From J054 sp965221985 (GTDB taxonomy: Bacteria > Pseudomonadota > Gammaproteobacteria > Steroidobacterales > GCA-2729495), in NCBI GenBank assembly GCA_965221985.1, contig OZ244928.1, forward strand, positions 3,224,001 through 3,288,000: a stretch of 64,000 bases of DNA, given 5' to 3'. Position 1 is the stretch's first letter; each line of letters opens with the position of its first letter. The translations under genes were made by a program, and so were the position numbers. The notes beneath the pieces are model-generated. The model was not told the origin of the DNA. It saw only the letters and a list, made by a program, of their open reading frames with translations, and searched no databases. Below are positions 52,107-61,356 of the stretch, one piece after another.

Positions 52107-54593
52107 TTAAAAGCTAAAGGCAACCTCCATCCCATAAACTCTGTCGGTGCCGGGATGTATAAAGGATCCGCCAAACTCTGGCGCAGTGATTACCTCTGCC
52201 AGATACTCCTCATCGAACAAATTATTGGCAAAGGCCGTTGCGCGCCATTGCTCGCCTTCAAGGCCAAGGCGCAAATTCACGATCCCGTAGGCGTCACGCC
52301 GGGTCCGGCTGAAGTCCGCCGGCGGACCACCAAACAGTGTCGCTGGTACGATATTGTCCTGGACCGTGTGAAACGAGGTTTCGCCGATCAAGGAATACGT
52401 CAGGGTACTAACGACATTCATTCCGGAAAATTCGGGAGAAATGTACTGCGCTGACGCGTTAAACGTGTACTCCGGGGCGTTGGGAACTTCATTGCCAACG
52501 GTGTTGGGCCGAATGGCATTGGCGTCGATCTCGCCGTCAATCAAACTGGCGCCCGCGCTAAGGTTGAAAGAATCAGTGATCTGCGCCGAAAAGCCAGCCT
52601 CGAGGCCCTGAATGGTCGTTTCGTCGATATTCTCAACCACCCGCAACAAACCGAAGGGGCCCACGAAGAATTCGAAAAATTGCATGTCGTCGACTTCGGT
52701 ATAAAAAGCCGCGCCATTGAGCTGCACTCTGCCGCCGGCTAAATCCGCTTTGAAACCGACCTCAAAGGCGCTGGACTTTTCTTTCCTAAATAAATCCGGC
52801 GGCGCGACAAGCGTGGCGCCGGCATCAACGAAGAATAGTTGCGTAGTGGCGTTCGATCCTAAGTTGTTAAAGCCACCACTCTTGAAGCCAATACCCCAGC
52901 TACCGAACAAGGTCCAATCGTCACCTAAATCCCAGGTCAAACTGACTTTTGGTTGTAGCTGGGAAAAGGTCTTACTGCGCGGAGCGATGGAGTCCACTGT
53001 TTCACCCGTCGCAAAGTTGGTCACAAACGCAGGATTTAGCGGAGAACCAACCAATGGTGCACCATTTAAGGTACAGCCACCGATAATCGCGCAGTAGTCA
53101 ATTCGCGTCGACGTAATCTGACTGGGCGTAGGTACAAGGTTCGTGACGTCGCGCTCTTCTTGATCCCAGCGCAAGGCGAAGGAGGCCTCGATGGCGTCGG
53201 TCAAATCATAGTTAATTCCGCCGAATAAGGAATAGACCGTGGTGTCGAACTGGTCACGCACCAGTGCGTCGGTGTAGGGATTGATCAAACTGGCCGGTAG
53301 ATTGCCACTGCCATCGTCGAACAATTGCGCCACGCCAACTTCGCGCTCCAAATCCAACCAATAGGCGCCCACATTCCAGCGCAGGCGCTGATCCGCCGAA
53401 GAGGTTAAGCGGACTTCGACGCTCAAGTCCTCTTGATCGCGAACCTGGTACTGATAGCCGTCACAAGTCGTCGGGCTATAGGGGGGATACAGCGAACCTG
53501 CCGGGTCTGGGCCAATAAAGGCTGGCGTTTGTACCGGAAAACCCTGCAACGCTGCTGTTGTGGCAAGACAGGTGGGATCACCAAAGTAGAAACCGAAGGC
53601 CCCGCTGGTGCCGTCAGCGGAGAAAAACTGCTCCACATCGCTATACAACACCCAGCTGGTCAGGGTGGCCCAGTCCATGTCGTAGTCGAGTTTTACCGAC
53701 GCCTCCAAGGTTTCCTGTTCGTTTTCCGGATCGACGTTGGGCGAGAAAACAAACTCGTGCTCATTGGCGTCTTCAAAGGCGTCCGGACCGAGGAACCCAA
53801 CAAAGGCAGGCAAGGCAAATGATGCGTTAAAGGCAATGGATGCGGCCTCAACCTCACCATAGCGAAGCTTGGAATCGATAGACAAGGCGTCGCTCGGCTC
53901 CCACACGAGACGACCGGTAACATTATAGTTTTCGAAATCGTTAACGATCCGGGTATCGGTGAAATTATTCGTCAGATGTCCATCGGTATCTCGATAGTCG
54001 AAACTTATCCGGCCAAACAAGGAATCGCCACTCAGTGGACCGCTAATCATGCCTTTAACTGTGGCGGTATCATGGGACGCAAGACTTGCCTCCACATTAC
54101 CCTCGAATTCGTTACTGGGTTTACCGGTCGTCACGATAACGGCACCGGATGCCGCGGAACGCCCATAGGCCGCGCCCTGCGGACCTTTCAAGACTTCGAT
54201 TTGCCGTAAATCGGTATATTCGCGATTGAAGGCCGAGGGATTGGTATACAAGATCCCGTCAACAATGAAGGCGAAATTCGTTTCGGCGTCTCGAGCGCCG
54301 TTTAGACCGCGGATACTGACATTGGTGTCACCGACCTCCGCGGTATTCACCATAGTGACGCCTGGTGTTAGCGCTATAAAATCCTCGGCACGCTCCACCC
54401 CGACCCGCTCAATCGTATCTTCGGTAAACGCCGTGATTGAAGCTGGCACATCAGTCAATTTTTCCGAGCGTTGCCGCGCGGTCACCAGTATTTCCTCAAC
54501 TTGTTGCGCAAACAGGGAAACCGGTGATCCCGTTGCCACCAGTGCCGCCCCCAACACAACGGCCGTAAAGCTAGAACTTGTCGAATGTTTCAT
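52107..54593 (-). CDS. TonB-dependent outer membrane receptor
   Basis: Protein of 828 residues with a signal peptide ending VSLFAQ, a TonB box-like EEILVTARQRSEKL, a plug with LKGPQGAAYGRSAASGAVIV, and a C-terminal barrel ending MEVAFSF. ATG 54593 is preceded by AGGGGTAG. The group imports varied substrates; nothing in the sequence fixes this one. An alpha/beta hydrolase gene lies 53 bases upstream on the same strand, so the two are probably cotranscribed and the hydrolase may act on the imported compound. Confidence 0.93.
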   Translation of the reverse strand: MKHSTSSSFTAVVLGAALVATGSPVSLFAQQVEEILVTARQRSEKLTDVPASITAFTEDTIERVGVERAEDFIALTPGVTMVNTAEVGDTNVSIRGLNGARDAETNFAFIVDGILYTNPSAFNREYTDLRQIEVLKGPQGAAYGRSAASGAVIVTTGKPSNEFEGNVEASLASHDTATVKGMISGPLSGDSLFGRISFDYRDTDGHLTNNFTDTRIVNDFENYNVTGRLVWEPSDALSIDSKLRYGEVEAASIAFNASFALPAFVGFLGPDAFEDANEHEFVFSPNVDPENEQETLEASVKLDYDMDWATLTSWVLYSDVEQFFSADGTSGAFGFYFGDPTCLATTAALQGFPVQTPAFIGPDPAGSLYPPYSPTTCDGYQYQVRDQEDLSVEVRLTSSADQRLRWNVGAYWLDLEREVGVAQLFDDGSGNLPASLINPYTDALVRDQFDTTVYSLFGGINYDLTDAIEASFALRWDQEERDVTNLVPTPSQITSTRIDYCAIIGGCTLNGAPLVGSPLNPAFVTNFATGETVDSIAPRSKTFSQLQPKVSLTWDLGDDWTLFGSWGIGFKSGGFNNLGSNATTQLFFVDAGATLVAPPDLFRKEKSSAFEVGFKADLAGGRVQLNGAAFYTEVDDMQFFEFFVGPFGLLRVVENIDETTIQGLEAGFSAQITDSFNLSAGASLIDGEIDANAIRPNTVGNEVPNAPEYTFNASAQYISPEFSGMNVVSTLTYSLIGETSFHTVQDNIVPATLFGGPPADFSRTRRDAYGIVNLRLGLEGEQWRATAFANNLFDEEYLAEVITAPEFGGSFIHPGTDRVYGMEVAFSF

Positions 54594-54646
54594 TTCTACC
54601 CCTGCTCAATAGTGAAATGAGTCCCACAAAAGGCTACTCGAAAAAA

Positions 54647-55462
54647 TTAGCCATCCTTAACGAATTCGATCACCGCTGCCGCGGTTTCTTCGGGCTTCTC
54701 TATCATGCAATAGGTCCCGCCACCCCCCGCGATGATTTGTAAATGCGCATGCGGTACATGCTGCATAAACTCATCGGCCAAGTCTTTGATGCCCGGCGAG
54801 CCAAAGCCAAGATTGCCCGATTCGCCCAAGAGTAACATTGTCCGGACCTTTATCTTAGCAAGATCCGCAGTGAGATCACTATTGGCGTGAATGGCCATGG
54901 TCTCGTTGAGAGACTCGATGGTGAAATTTTGCTTGAAGGCTTCGGCCTCATATTTGGCGACCTCGCCCCATTTCGGGCCAAACACGTTCTCCTCGGCGCA
55001 GCCAATCCAAGAAGTCAGCGCGGCCAAGGCATCATAACCAAAGGTCTCGCAGACGTACTGGAAGCCTTTGAACGCATTACGAAAACCAACGTCCGCCTTG
55101 ACCATGGGATAGGTAATCATGGACCGGACACGAGCCTGATAACGGGCCACATAGCGCATGGTGATTTGGGAACCCGTGGAGGTCCCCCATAGGTTCACAT
55201 CGCGCAAGCCCAAATTATCCAAAATGAGTTCGAGATCATCCACCCAGCGATCGAGGTTGAAACTGCCACCTGGCCAGGCACGATCAGACTGCCCCACGCC
55301 GCGATAATTCCAATCGATGACTTGAAATTCTTTAGCCAGGGCATCCCGCACATAGTCGTATTGATTGTCCAATAGACCAAAGCCGCCGGATACGACCAAA
55401 GGATTACCCTTGCCGGTGATCTGGTACCAGAGGCGAACACCTTGATCGTCTACGAAGGGCAC
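54647..55462 (-). CDS. Alpha/beta hydrolase
   Basis: Protein of 271 residues from GTG 55462. The nucleophile elbow is GTSTGS, with Ser95. An oxyanion region near VVSGGFGLLDN and WNYRGVGQSDRAWPG (residues 51-64) match the carboxylesterase/proline-iminopeptidase-like group. A catalytic Asp in the RTMLLLGESGNLGFGSPGIKD area and a late His are expected; the usual His position looks like AGGGGTYCMIEKPEE and lacks a clear His, so catalysis is less certain. It lies just upstream of a TonB receptor on the same strand. Confidence 0.85.
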   Translation of the reverse strand: MPFVDDQGVRLWYQITGKGNPLVVSGGFGLLDNQYDYVRDALAKEFQVIDWNYRGVGQSDRAWPGGSFNLDRWVDDLELILDNLGLRDVNLWGTSTGSQITMRYVARYQARVRSMITYPMVKADVGFRNAFKGFQYVCETFGYDALAALTSWIGCAEENVFGPKWGEVAKYEAEAFKQNFTIESLNETMAIHANSDLTADLAKIKVRTMLLLGESGNLGFGSPGIKDLADEFMQHVPHAHLQIIAGGGGTYCMIEKPEETAAAVIEFVKDG

Positions 55463-55884
55463 GATTTCATGACCCCCAAAGAATATATTGATCGGTAAAA
55501 AGGAAGATCAAAATGCCTTTCGGCCGCGTATGGAGCGAAGTCCGCGACTAAGAAATGAAAACGGAGTGTCTTCAAAAAGCATGCCCACTGAATGTTCTTT
55601 CGAGGATAGCGCTGCCTTGTGGGATATACAAGCTAAGTACACAGACTGATTCGCGCCCCAGTTACCAGATACTTCTTGCCTTTTGCGCATCTGCTTAGGC
55701 AACAGACGGACGAGAATTGAAATATCCGCTGGTTAGCTGCGAATGCTGGTAGGCGCCAGGACAAGCTAGGCAAGTGCGGCAGTTAGACACAGGTTAATGT
55801 TTGCAGTGGAAAGTATCGCGATCTAGTCTAGGTTTAGGCTTGAGTATCTGCACAACAAGCAACAAAGCAGTTTAGGGGGGACCC
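55463..55884. other. Intergenic region with no gene recognised
   Basis: This 422-base divergent region carries the promoters for the hydrolase-TonB receptor unit and for the PrpD-family gene. One 64-codon minus-strand frame (55508-55702) has no family features. The only clear signal is the AGGGGGG Shine-Dalgarno sequence before the GTG at 55885. Confidence 0.45.
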
Positions 55885-57261
55885 GTGACGACCATCACCC
55901 GCAGCCTCGCTGAGTACGCCGCAGCCGGAAATTTCGATGCACTGCCCACCGATGTGGTGGAGCACACTAAGACCTGCATACTGAACATTCTTGGCGCGGC
56001 GCTGGCCGGCCGAAAAACTCGTATCGGTCAAATGCATATCGATCTGGCGAAACAGACAGGCGGTGGTATATCCGAAGCAACCATCATCGGGGACGGGGCA
56101 AGAGTTTCCGCCGCCATGGCCAGTTACGCCAACGCGTCCTTGGCCTTCGCGCTGGATTATGAAGATGTGGTTTGCTATTGCATCCACGCCGGACCGGTGA
56201 CCATCCCCTCGGCATTGGCCATCGGTGAACTTGTACAAGCGAACGGCCGCGATTTGATCGCGGCCATCGAAAGGGGCTATGAAATCGGCACGCGTATCGG
56301 CCTCTCCATGCAACCCTCCGCAGAGCGTGGCTCGCGAGTTTGGGGGCAGCAGTACACGCCCTTTGCGCCGTGCATCGCCACGTCACTCTTGCTCAGATTG
56401 GATGCCGAGCAGATCGACGCCGCCATGGGCGTTGCCGGTACCTACGCGCCCGTTCCATCGGCCTACAAATATTTTGGAATCGTTGAGGAAACCCGCCCCA
56501 TGAGAGAGGCAAAACTGGGTTGGGGCTGGATGGCCTTGGGCGGCACTTTCGGTGCCCTGTCCGCTCACCAGGGTTTCCGCGGCGGCTACGGCATTCTCGA
56601 TGGGGATGAAGGCTTTTGGATCATGGCCGGTTCCGACCAGTGCGATCATTCAGTCATGGTTAAGGATCTCGGACAGACGCACTACATTCTGGAAACAGAA
56701 TTCAAAGTCCACCCATCAATCGCCTGGAATCATCCCGTTCATGTCGGTCTGAAAAAACTACAGGCCAATCACAATTTTCGTGCTGAGGATGTCGAGTCAA
56801 TCCGGGTACGCGGCTTGGGGGCTGATCGAATCGCGGACTACAAGCCCTCGGGCGCGGTCGATGCAATGTTTTCACTGCCCTATACGGTAGCGACGACATT
56901 GCTGGGCGATAAACTCTTGCCGACCCTCTATGACCAAAGCCGGATAGATTCCGACGACGTTCAGAACTTGCTAAAGCGAATCCGCATTGAAGCTGATGCA
57001 AAGGCCGATCTTGCTTGGTTCAACGAACATCGCATGTGCTTCGATATTCATGTGGAATTAAACGACGGTCGGAAGCTGAATGAGAATTCAGAGTTTGCCC
57101 GCGACAAACCCAAGTTAGGCCGGCCAGAAATCAAGGAGAAGTTCCGCGAGCTAGCGAGCGTCGTTTTGCCGGCAGAAAAAATCGATAGCATTGTCACGAT
57201 GGTAGAAAGTCTGGAAGAACTTGACGACATTTCGAAACTTTGCCGGCTTCTCTATTCCTAG
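55885..57261 (+). CDS. MmgE/PrpD-family protein
   Basis: Protein of 458 residues from GTG 55885 (AGGGGGG Shine-Dalgarno). The N-terminal helical domain (VVEHTKTCILNILGAALAG) and ALDYEDVVCYCIHAGPVTIP, then KLGWGWMALGGTFGALSAHQ and the C-terminal lid with PYTVATTLL are usual for the MmgE/PrpD fold. Known members are 2-methylcitrate dehydratase and cis-aconitate-type enzymes; many paralogues act on other small acids. No prpB or prpC is nearby, so methylcitrate dehydration is not supported. The next gene, a dihydropyrimidinase-like enzyme, is convergent. Confidence 0.87.
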   Translation: MTTITRSLAEYAAAGNFDALPTDVVEHTKTCILNILGAALAGRKTRIGQMHIDLAKQTGGGISEATIIGDGARVSAAMASYANASLAFALDYEDVVCYCIHAGPVTIPSALAIGELVQANGRDLIAAIERGYEIGTRIGLSMQPSAERGSRVWGQQYTPFAPCIATSLLLRLDAEQIDAAMGVAGTYAPVPSAYKYFGIVEETRPMREAKLGWGWMALGGTFGALSAHQGFRGGYGILDGDEGFWIMAGSDQCDHSVMVKDLGQTHYILETEFKVHPSIAWNHPVHVGLKKLQANHNFRAEDVESIRVRGLGADRIADYKPSGAVDAMFSLPYTVATTLLGDKLLPTLYDQSRIDSDDVQNLLKRIRIEADAKADLAWFNEHRMCFDIHVELNDGRKLNENSEFARDKPKLGRPEIKEKFRELASVVLPAEKIDSIVTMVESLEELDDISKLCRLLYS

Positions 57262-57366
57262 CAACAACAAGCTCGGGCTACCAAGTACCAGACTAAAAAG
57301 CCCGGGGCAACTCTTGCTCCACTTCCGATCGTGGTTTTGCATCGGCCACTCTGCAAACAAAGAAAA

Positions 57367-57396
57367 GGGATGGTAGGCACTTCGACCCACCATCCC
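57367..57396 (-). terminator. Intrinsic terminator for the amidohydrolase gene
   Basis: On the minus strand, GGGATGGT (57396-57389), a 14-base loop, and ACCATCCC (57374-57367) form an 8-bp stem, followed by TTTTCTTTG. It lies 30 bases after the amidohydrolase stop and between convergent genes, so it may also slow the PrpD transcript from the other side. Confidence 0.65.
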
Positions 57397-57425
57397 TAGT
57401 GCAAACCGGGGATATCGCCCCGCGC

Positions 57426-58898
57426 TTAGCAGGGGCGATCCAAATAGCGTCCCGTCGCCTTGCCAACAATCTTGCCGTTATCGTAGACCCGCTCGCCACG
57501 TAGGAACGTGGTTTTCACCTTGGCGGTCATTTCCAAACCTTCGAAGGGTGTGTAGCCCTGTTGAGACTCAGAATCCTTGGAATCAATGGTCCAAGTCTCA
57601 CTGGGATCGAGAATGGCCAAATCAGCATCTAGGCCCTCGGCAATATCGCCTTTGCTGCTCAAGCCGAACCGGCGTGCCGCATTGAAGCTGGTCAAGCGCG
57701 CCATATCGTTCCACGTGAGACCGCGTTTGCGGCCCTCGGTAGCTAGTGCGGCCAACAGGTACTCGGTCCCGCCGAAGCCGGACTTGGCCAACCAAATATC
57801 CTTTTTGCGCCGCTTGTCCACCTTCATTTCATGTTTACAGCAGGCGTGGTCCGAGCAAACCCAGTCCAGCTCGCCGGCCAGTAAGGCTTCCCAGAGGAAC
57901 TCCACGTCGTCGCGCGGCCGAATTGGCGGATTCACCTTGGCCAAGGGCCCGGTTTTGGCATCCACATCCAACACCAAGTGCCCAATGGTGACCTCGCGGC
58001 GGAAATCGATATGCGGGAAAACTTCCGCCATTTGTAAGGCCGCCACAACAGCCTTACGCGAAGTTAGATGCAGCAAATTAATGTTCGGCAAATCCGTTTC
58101 GTTGGCCAAATAAGCGGCGATAAAGATAGCCAGACCTTCGGAATGTGGCGGTCGGGCCGCACTGTAGGCATGCAAACCTTTGAGTTTCCCCTGGCCTTCA
58201 ACCATCTTGGTATACGCCGCCATGATTTCGGCCGTTTCGCAATGCAGACTCAAGCTTATGGCATCAGCCTTGTCCGGAAACCGCTTCCGGGCCCGCTGAA
58301 TACCGCGCATCACAAACTCGAAATGTGCATAGTCGTACTTCTCTTCATCACCAATCATCAAGAACTCGGATTGATTTGACGAGGAACCATGCAAGCCATG
58401 CCCGCCGTAGAACATGTAAATCTTGAACGACGTCACGCCGTGCTTATCCACCAAACTGGGAATCTCGCGGATATGCTGTTTGGACATGGGCGCGATGTGA
58501 TACGCGTAGTCCACATGAAAATTATTCTTGGAAAGACCTAAGACTTCCGGAAAAAACTTGCTGTATGGCCCACCTTTATTCAAGTAGTAACCGCCGGTGC
58601 GAATATAGTTAAGGCTAGAAGTCACGCCGCCTTGGGCGGCCGCGCGACTTTCGGTCACGGCATCTTCGTCCAGGGGCGCATAGATACCCGTGTGCATGTG
58701 CGGATCGACCAAACCCGGAAAAGCCAAACGATTTTTTGCGTCGAATGTCTTTTTTGCACGGCTGGCCGCAATCCCCGGCGCGATCTTGGCAAACTTGCCC
58801 CGCTTAATAGCGATATCGGCATCGTCAACCATGGAGGCATTGGGCCGCACGACCCGGACATTCTTGATTAGTAGGTCAAATTCTTTCTTCGCGGCCAT
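57426..58898 (-). CDS. Dihydropyrimidinase/hydantoinase-like amidohydrolase
   Basis: Protein of 490 residues from ATG 58898 with a strong Shine-Dalgarno sequence (GGGAGG). The metal site is visible: FPGLVDPHMHTG with the HxH pair (His67 and His69 region), a candidate carboxylated Lys in VTSFKIYMFYGG, and a catalytic Asp region in WVCSDHACCKHE. The C-terminal part (FNAARRFGLSSKGDIAEGLD) is typical of dihydropyrimidinase, hydantoinase and allantoinase proteins, which open cyclic amides. The exact substrate is not settled. It is part of a catabolic neighbourhood with PrpD-like and FAD-oxidase genes. Confidence 0.88.
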   Translation of the reverse strand: MAAKKEFDLLIKNVRVVRPNASMVDDADIAIKRGKFAKIAPGIAASRAKKTFDAKNRLAFPGLVDPHMHTGIYAPLDEDAVTESRAAAQGGVTSSLNYIRTGGYYLNKGGPYSKFFPEVLGLSKNNFHVDYAYHIAPMSKQHIREIPSLVDKHGVTSFKIYMFYGGHGLHGSSSNQSEFLMIGDEEKYDYAHFEFVMRGIQRARKRFPDKADAISLSLHCETAEIMAAYTKMVEGQGKLKGLHAYSAARPPHSEGLAIFIAAYLANETDLPNINLLHLTSRKAVVAALQMAEVFPHIDFRREVTIGHLVLDVDAKTGPLAKVNPPIRPRDDVEFLWEALLAGELDWVCSDHACCKHEMKVDKRRKKDIWLAKSGFGGTEYLLAALATEGRKRGLTWNDMARLTSFNAARRFGLSSKGDIAEGLDADLAILDPSETWTIDSKDSESQQGYTPFEGLEMTAKVKTTFLRGERVYDNGKIVGKATGRYLDRPC

Positions 58899-59159
58899 GG
58901 TTCCTCCCTGGCGTATTGGGCTCAGGCAATAACCGGCGTCTAGCGGCCGGTCTCCAATTACCGAAGCAGCTGATCTAGGCCCCGATCAAGTCATGCCGGA
59001 GCATTCGCATTGCTGTAGCGAGAGGATAACGCCAAACGGCCTCCGACCCAAGCTACGCAGCTAATCGCACAACACAGCATCATAAGTGCCTGGAAAGACT
59101 TTCAGATTGGCACCGCGCCGCCGACCATTCATCGATTATGAGCTTGGGCTGCTGTTCGC

Positions 59160-60752
59160 CTAATCCAGACCCAAGGCCCCAGGGTTCATTAGATTTTTCG
59201 GATCCAACAAACGTTTTAGCCCAAGCACGAGCTCACGCACGGCGGGCTTGCGAGTGGCGAGATACGGGTAGTCCTTACCAATCTGAAAATGACTCGCGCC
59301 ATTTTTGACGCACAGCTGCTGAATGCGGCCTTTCAATTCCTTCACGAGGGCCAATCCCTCGGGATTTGCGGGATAAGTTGGCTTGGAGGACAACAATTTT
59401 TGCGGGTAAACCCGTTTGTGATAGATCGACTGCTCGTCCTGCCACAGAAAGGTCGGCTCATAAATAAAAGCGTTACTACTAAAAAACATCAACATGCGAT
59501 TGAGTGCTACCTTGTGTTTAGCCATGGGTTCAGCGTACTCGGCCAACAAGGCCTCAAAATCTGCGTGATGTTGCGGCACCGACGAGAAGGGCAAAATGCC
59601 GTGGGTTGGCTTCCAGCGCTCACCTCGGGGACCGAGTATGGGCGTCAGCTCCATGAAGGGCTCGGCGTTAAAGTACGTGGGTATGGAATTGGCCACTTCG
59701 GCACCATGGCGCGACACAACGGCCCGCACGGCAGCCAGTTTTTGTTTAGCCTCGGCGTCATTGACGCCCTCGCAGCTAAAATGCGCCGAGTAGACGGCAT
59801 TCTTGAGAAAATTCCGCCCCGCTAGCCCCATCTTCGCCACTTGCAAGACACCATCGACGGGATTGCGCGCCGAACTGAAAACTGACCAGGCGGCCTGTAT
59901 GGGATCGGTAGATTCCATTTGCGTCAGCGCGGTTTTTTGTTGCCGCGGGTCCAGAGCAAAATTCTGAGCAACCACGCCCAGGCGGGCTACCTCAACTAAC
60001 GCAGCGATGCAGCGCTCGCCATCGGCGAAACCGAAAGACGCCGCGGCAAAGCCCTTGGGATCCTGAATCAAGCGCAAGGTCAAGCGGGCCTTGATACCTA
60101 GTGCCCCGGCATCGCCCACGAAAACACCCGCCAGATCCGGTCCGTAATACCGGAAAAAAGGCGAATGCCCCTCGCCGCCGCCCGATCCCGTGGACAAAAT
60201 CTCACCGTTGGCGAGAATGATATCCATGCCCACCAAAGATTCGGCCGAGACGCCGTAAACACCCGAGCCATAGTTAACGGCGTAATGCGACATGCCGCCG
60301 GCCACACTGGCGGCTAAGCCCGAGAATGGGCCCCACATGGGTGTCCGCAAGCCAAGTGACTTAAGCTCAGTATGCAGTTCGGCCCAGGTCACGCCCGGCT
60401 CCACTGTAACGTACATATCCTGGGCGTTAATCTCAATGCCCTTGAGCCGAGACATGTCGAACAGAACCGTACCCGGTCGCGTCGGTAAATAGCCATCGGT
60501 GTAAGAGGCCCCACCGCCCCGAACAACCATGGGTGCTCCTTCGGCGATGCAAGCTTGGGCCGCGGCCTGCAGCTCCGCCACCGTGCCGGGCCGCACCACC
60601 ACAGCCGCTAATTCATCGGCTTGGCGAAAGACATCGGTGGAATAGAAGGTCAGACTTTCTTCGTCAGTGAGCAGATTATCGGGGCCCACCACCGCGGCCA
60701 GAGCGTTGTTTAGGCTACCGTTGTGGGTGCTCGTCGGGACGGACTGAGCCAT
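59160..60752 (-). CDS. FAD-linked oxidase (GlcD/vanillyl-alcohol oxidase-like)
   Basis: Protein of 530 residues. The N-terminal FAD-binding PCMH domain has VVRPGTVAELQAAAQAC, then VVRGGGASYTDGYLPT and FDMSRLKGIEI. The middle has GGMSHYAVNYGSGVYGVSAE. The C-terminal region with ending LLDPKNLMNPGALGLD is the usual FAD-oxidase C4-type tail. Such enzymes oxidise 2-hydroxy acids or aromatic alcohols. No iron-sulfur partner (GlcF-like) is adjacent. Upstream, after a palindromic repeat, lies a YciI gene on the same strand. Confidence 0.9.
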   Translation of the reverse strand: MAQSVPTSTHNGSLNNALAAVVGPDNLLTDEESLTFYSTDVFRQADELAAVVVRPGTVAELQAAAQACIAEGAPMVVRGGGASYTDGYLPTRPGTVLFDMSRLKGIEINAQDMYVTVEPGVTWAELHTELKSLGLRTPMWGPFSGLAASVAGGMSHYAVNYGSGVYGVSAESLVGMDIILANGEILSTGSGGGEGHSPFFRYYGPDLAGVFVGDAGALGIKARLTLRLIQDPKGFAAASFGFADGERCIAALVEVARLGVVAQNFALDPRQQKTALTQMESTDPIQAAWSVFSSARNPVDGVLQVAKMGLAGRNFLKNAVYSAHFSCEGVNDAEAKQKLAAVRAVVSRHGAEVANSIPTYFNAEPFMELTPILGPRGERWKPTHGILPFSSVPQHHADFEALLAEYAEPMAKHKVALNRMLMFFSSNAFIYEPTFLWQDEQSIYHKRVYPQKLLSSKPTYPANPEGLALVKELKGRIQQLCVKNGASHFQIGKDYPYLATRKPAVRELVLGLKRLLDPKNLMNPGALGLD

Positions 60753-60800
60753 GCTGGGGACTCCCTGTTGTTTTGGTCATTCTATACTGGGCGGGATTGG

Positions 60801-60863
60801 ATTGGGGTCAGAGTAAAAACTCGTGATCCCCTAAAGATCACGAGTTTTTACTCTGACCCCAAT
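60801..60863. repeat. 28-bp perfect inverted repeat with 7-base loop
   Basis: The arms are 60801-60828 and 60836-60863, perfectly complementary over 28 bases, around a CCCTAAA loop. The outer half contains ATTGGGGTCAGAGT. A direct repeat of the outer end (GACCCCAATTAATC) follows at 60856 and again at 60869, reaching into the stop region of the YciI gene. Composition and perfection suggest a recent mobile miniature element (REP/MITE-like); I recall similar GGGGTCAGAGT units near IS200-like or REP-associated transposases elsewhere, but that cannot be verified here. No transposase is encoded in the window. Confidence 0.75.
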
Positions 60864-60876
60864 TAATCGACCCCAA

Positions 60877-61164
60877 TTAATCAAGCCAAGCGCCGACAAT
60901 AGGATCATAGGGCTGAGCTTCATAGCGTAACCAAATGCCATGGCGATAATAGGGATCTTCAATAATGAGCTGCTCCAGCGCCGATCGATCAGGTACCTCA
61001 ATCACCGCTAAAGACCCCGCCTTCACCTCACCCTCGGGACTCAAAGCACCCGCCACCAAGATACTGGGCATGATCTTGGCCACATACTCAAGATGCTCGG
61101 CCAGGTGCTCCCTGCGCAGGGCAGCCGCGTTGGGTGAGTCATACATGCGCACAAGGTATTTCAT
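60877..61164 (-). CDS. YciI-family small protein
   Basis: Protein of 95 residues. MKYLVRMYDSPNA, then REHLAEHLEYVAKIM, VAGALSPEG and DPYYRHGIWLRYEAQPYDP fit the YciI dimeric alpha-beta barrel, with the His-Asp pair (His in the LAEHLEYV area, Asp in IIEDPYYR) that forms the putative active site in this family. Function is not established in general; some members degrade catabolic intermediates such as 5-chloro-hydroquinone-type products. Its stop overlaps the repeat element at its 3' side. It is on the same strand as the FAD oxidase. Confidence 0.85.
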   Translation of the reverse strand: MKYLVRMYDSPNAAALRREHLAEHLEYVAKIMPSILVAGALSPEGEVKAGSLAVIEVPDRSALEQLIIEDPYYRHGIWLRYEAQPYDPIVGAWLD

Positions 61165-61236
61165 GGCGGGCGCTCAAGCTCAGGTTTGAACATGGTAAAG
61201 CCGGCGACGACGGATACCTCAGGCTACCAGGCGTCC

Positions 61237-61263
61237 GTTTGCCAGGCAGCTAAGCTGGCAAAC
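61237..61263. promoter_or_regulatory. 9-bp palindrome upstream of gmd
   Basis: GTTTGCCAG and CTGGCAAAC surround a 9-base loop, between the divergent YciI and gmd genes and about 94 bases before the gmd start. It may be an operator or a short hairpin. No T-run follows. Confidence 0.4.
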
Positions 61264-61356
61264 ACTATCAACAGTGCATCAGGTACATTCCTCGGTAGCA
61301 CTTCGATAGGGTCTTGACTATCCTACAAGCTATATTCGCAACAAAGCACCCGAATC

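Noticed and set aside
60836..60863. The large inverted repeat as an ordinary intrinsic terminator
   Set aside because: No T-run follows on either strand, the stem is far longer than usual, and its end is repeated again next to it.
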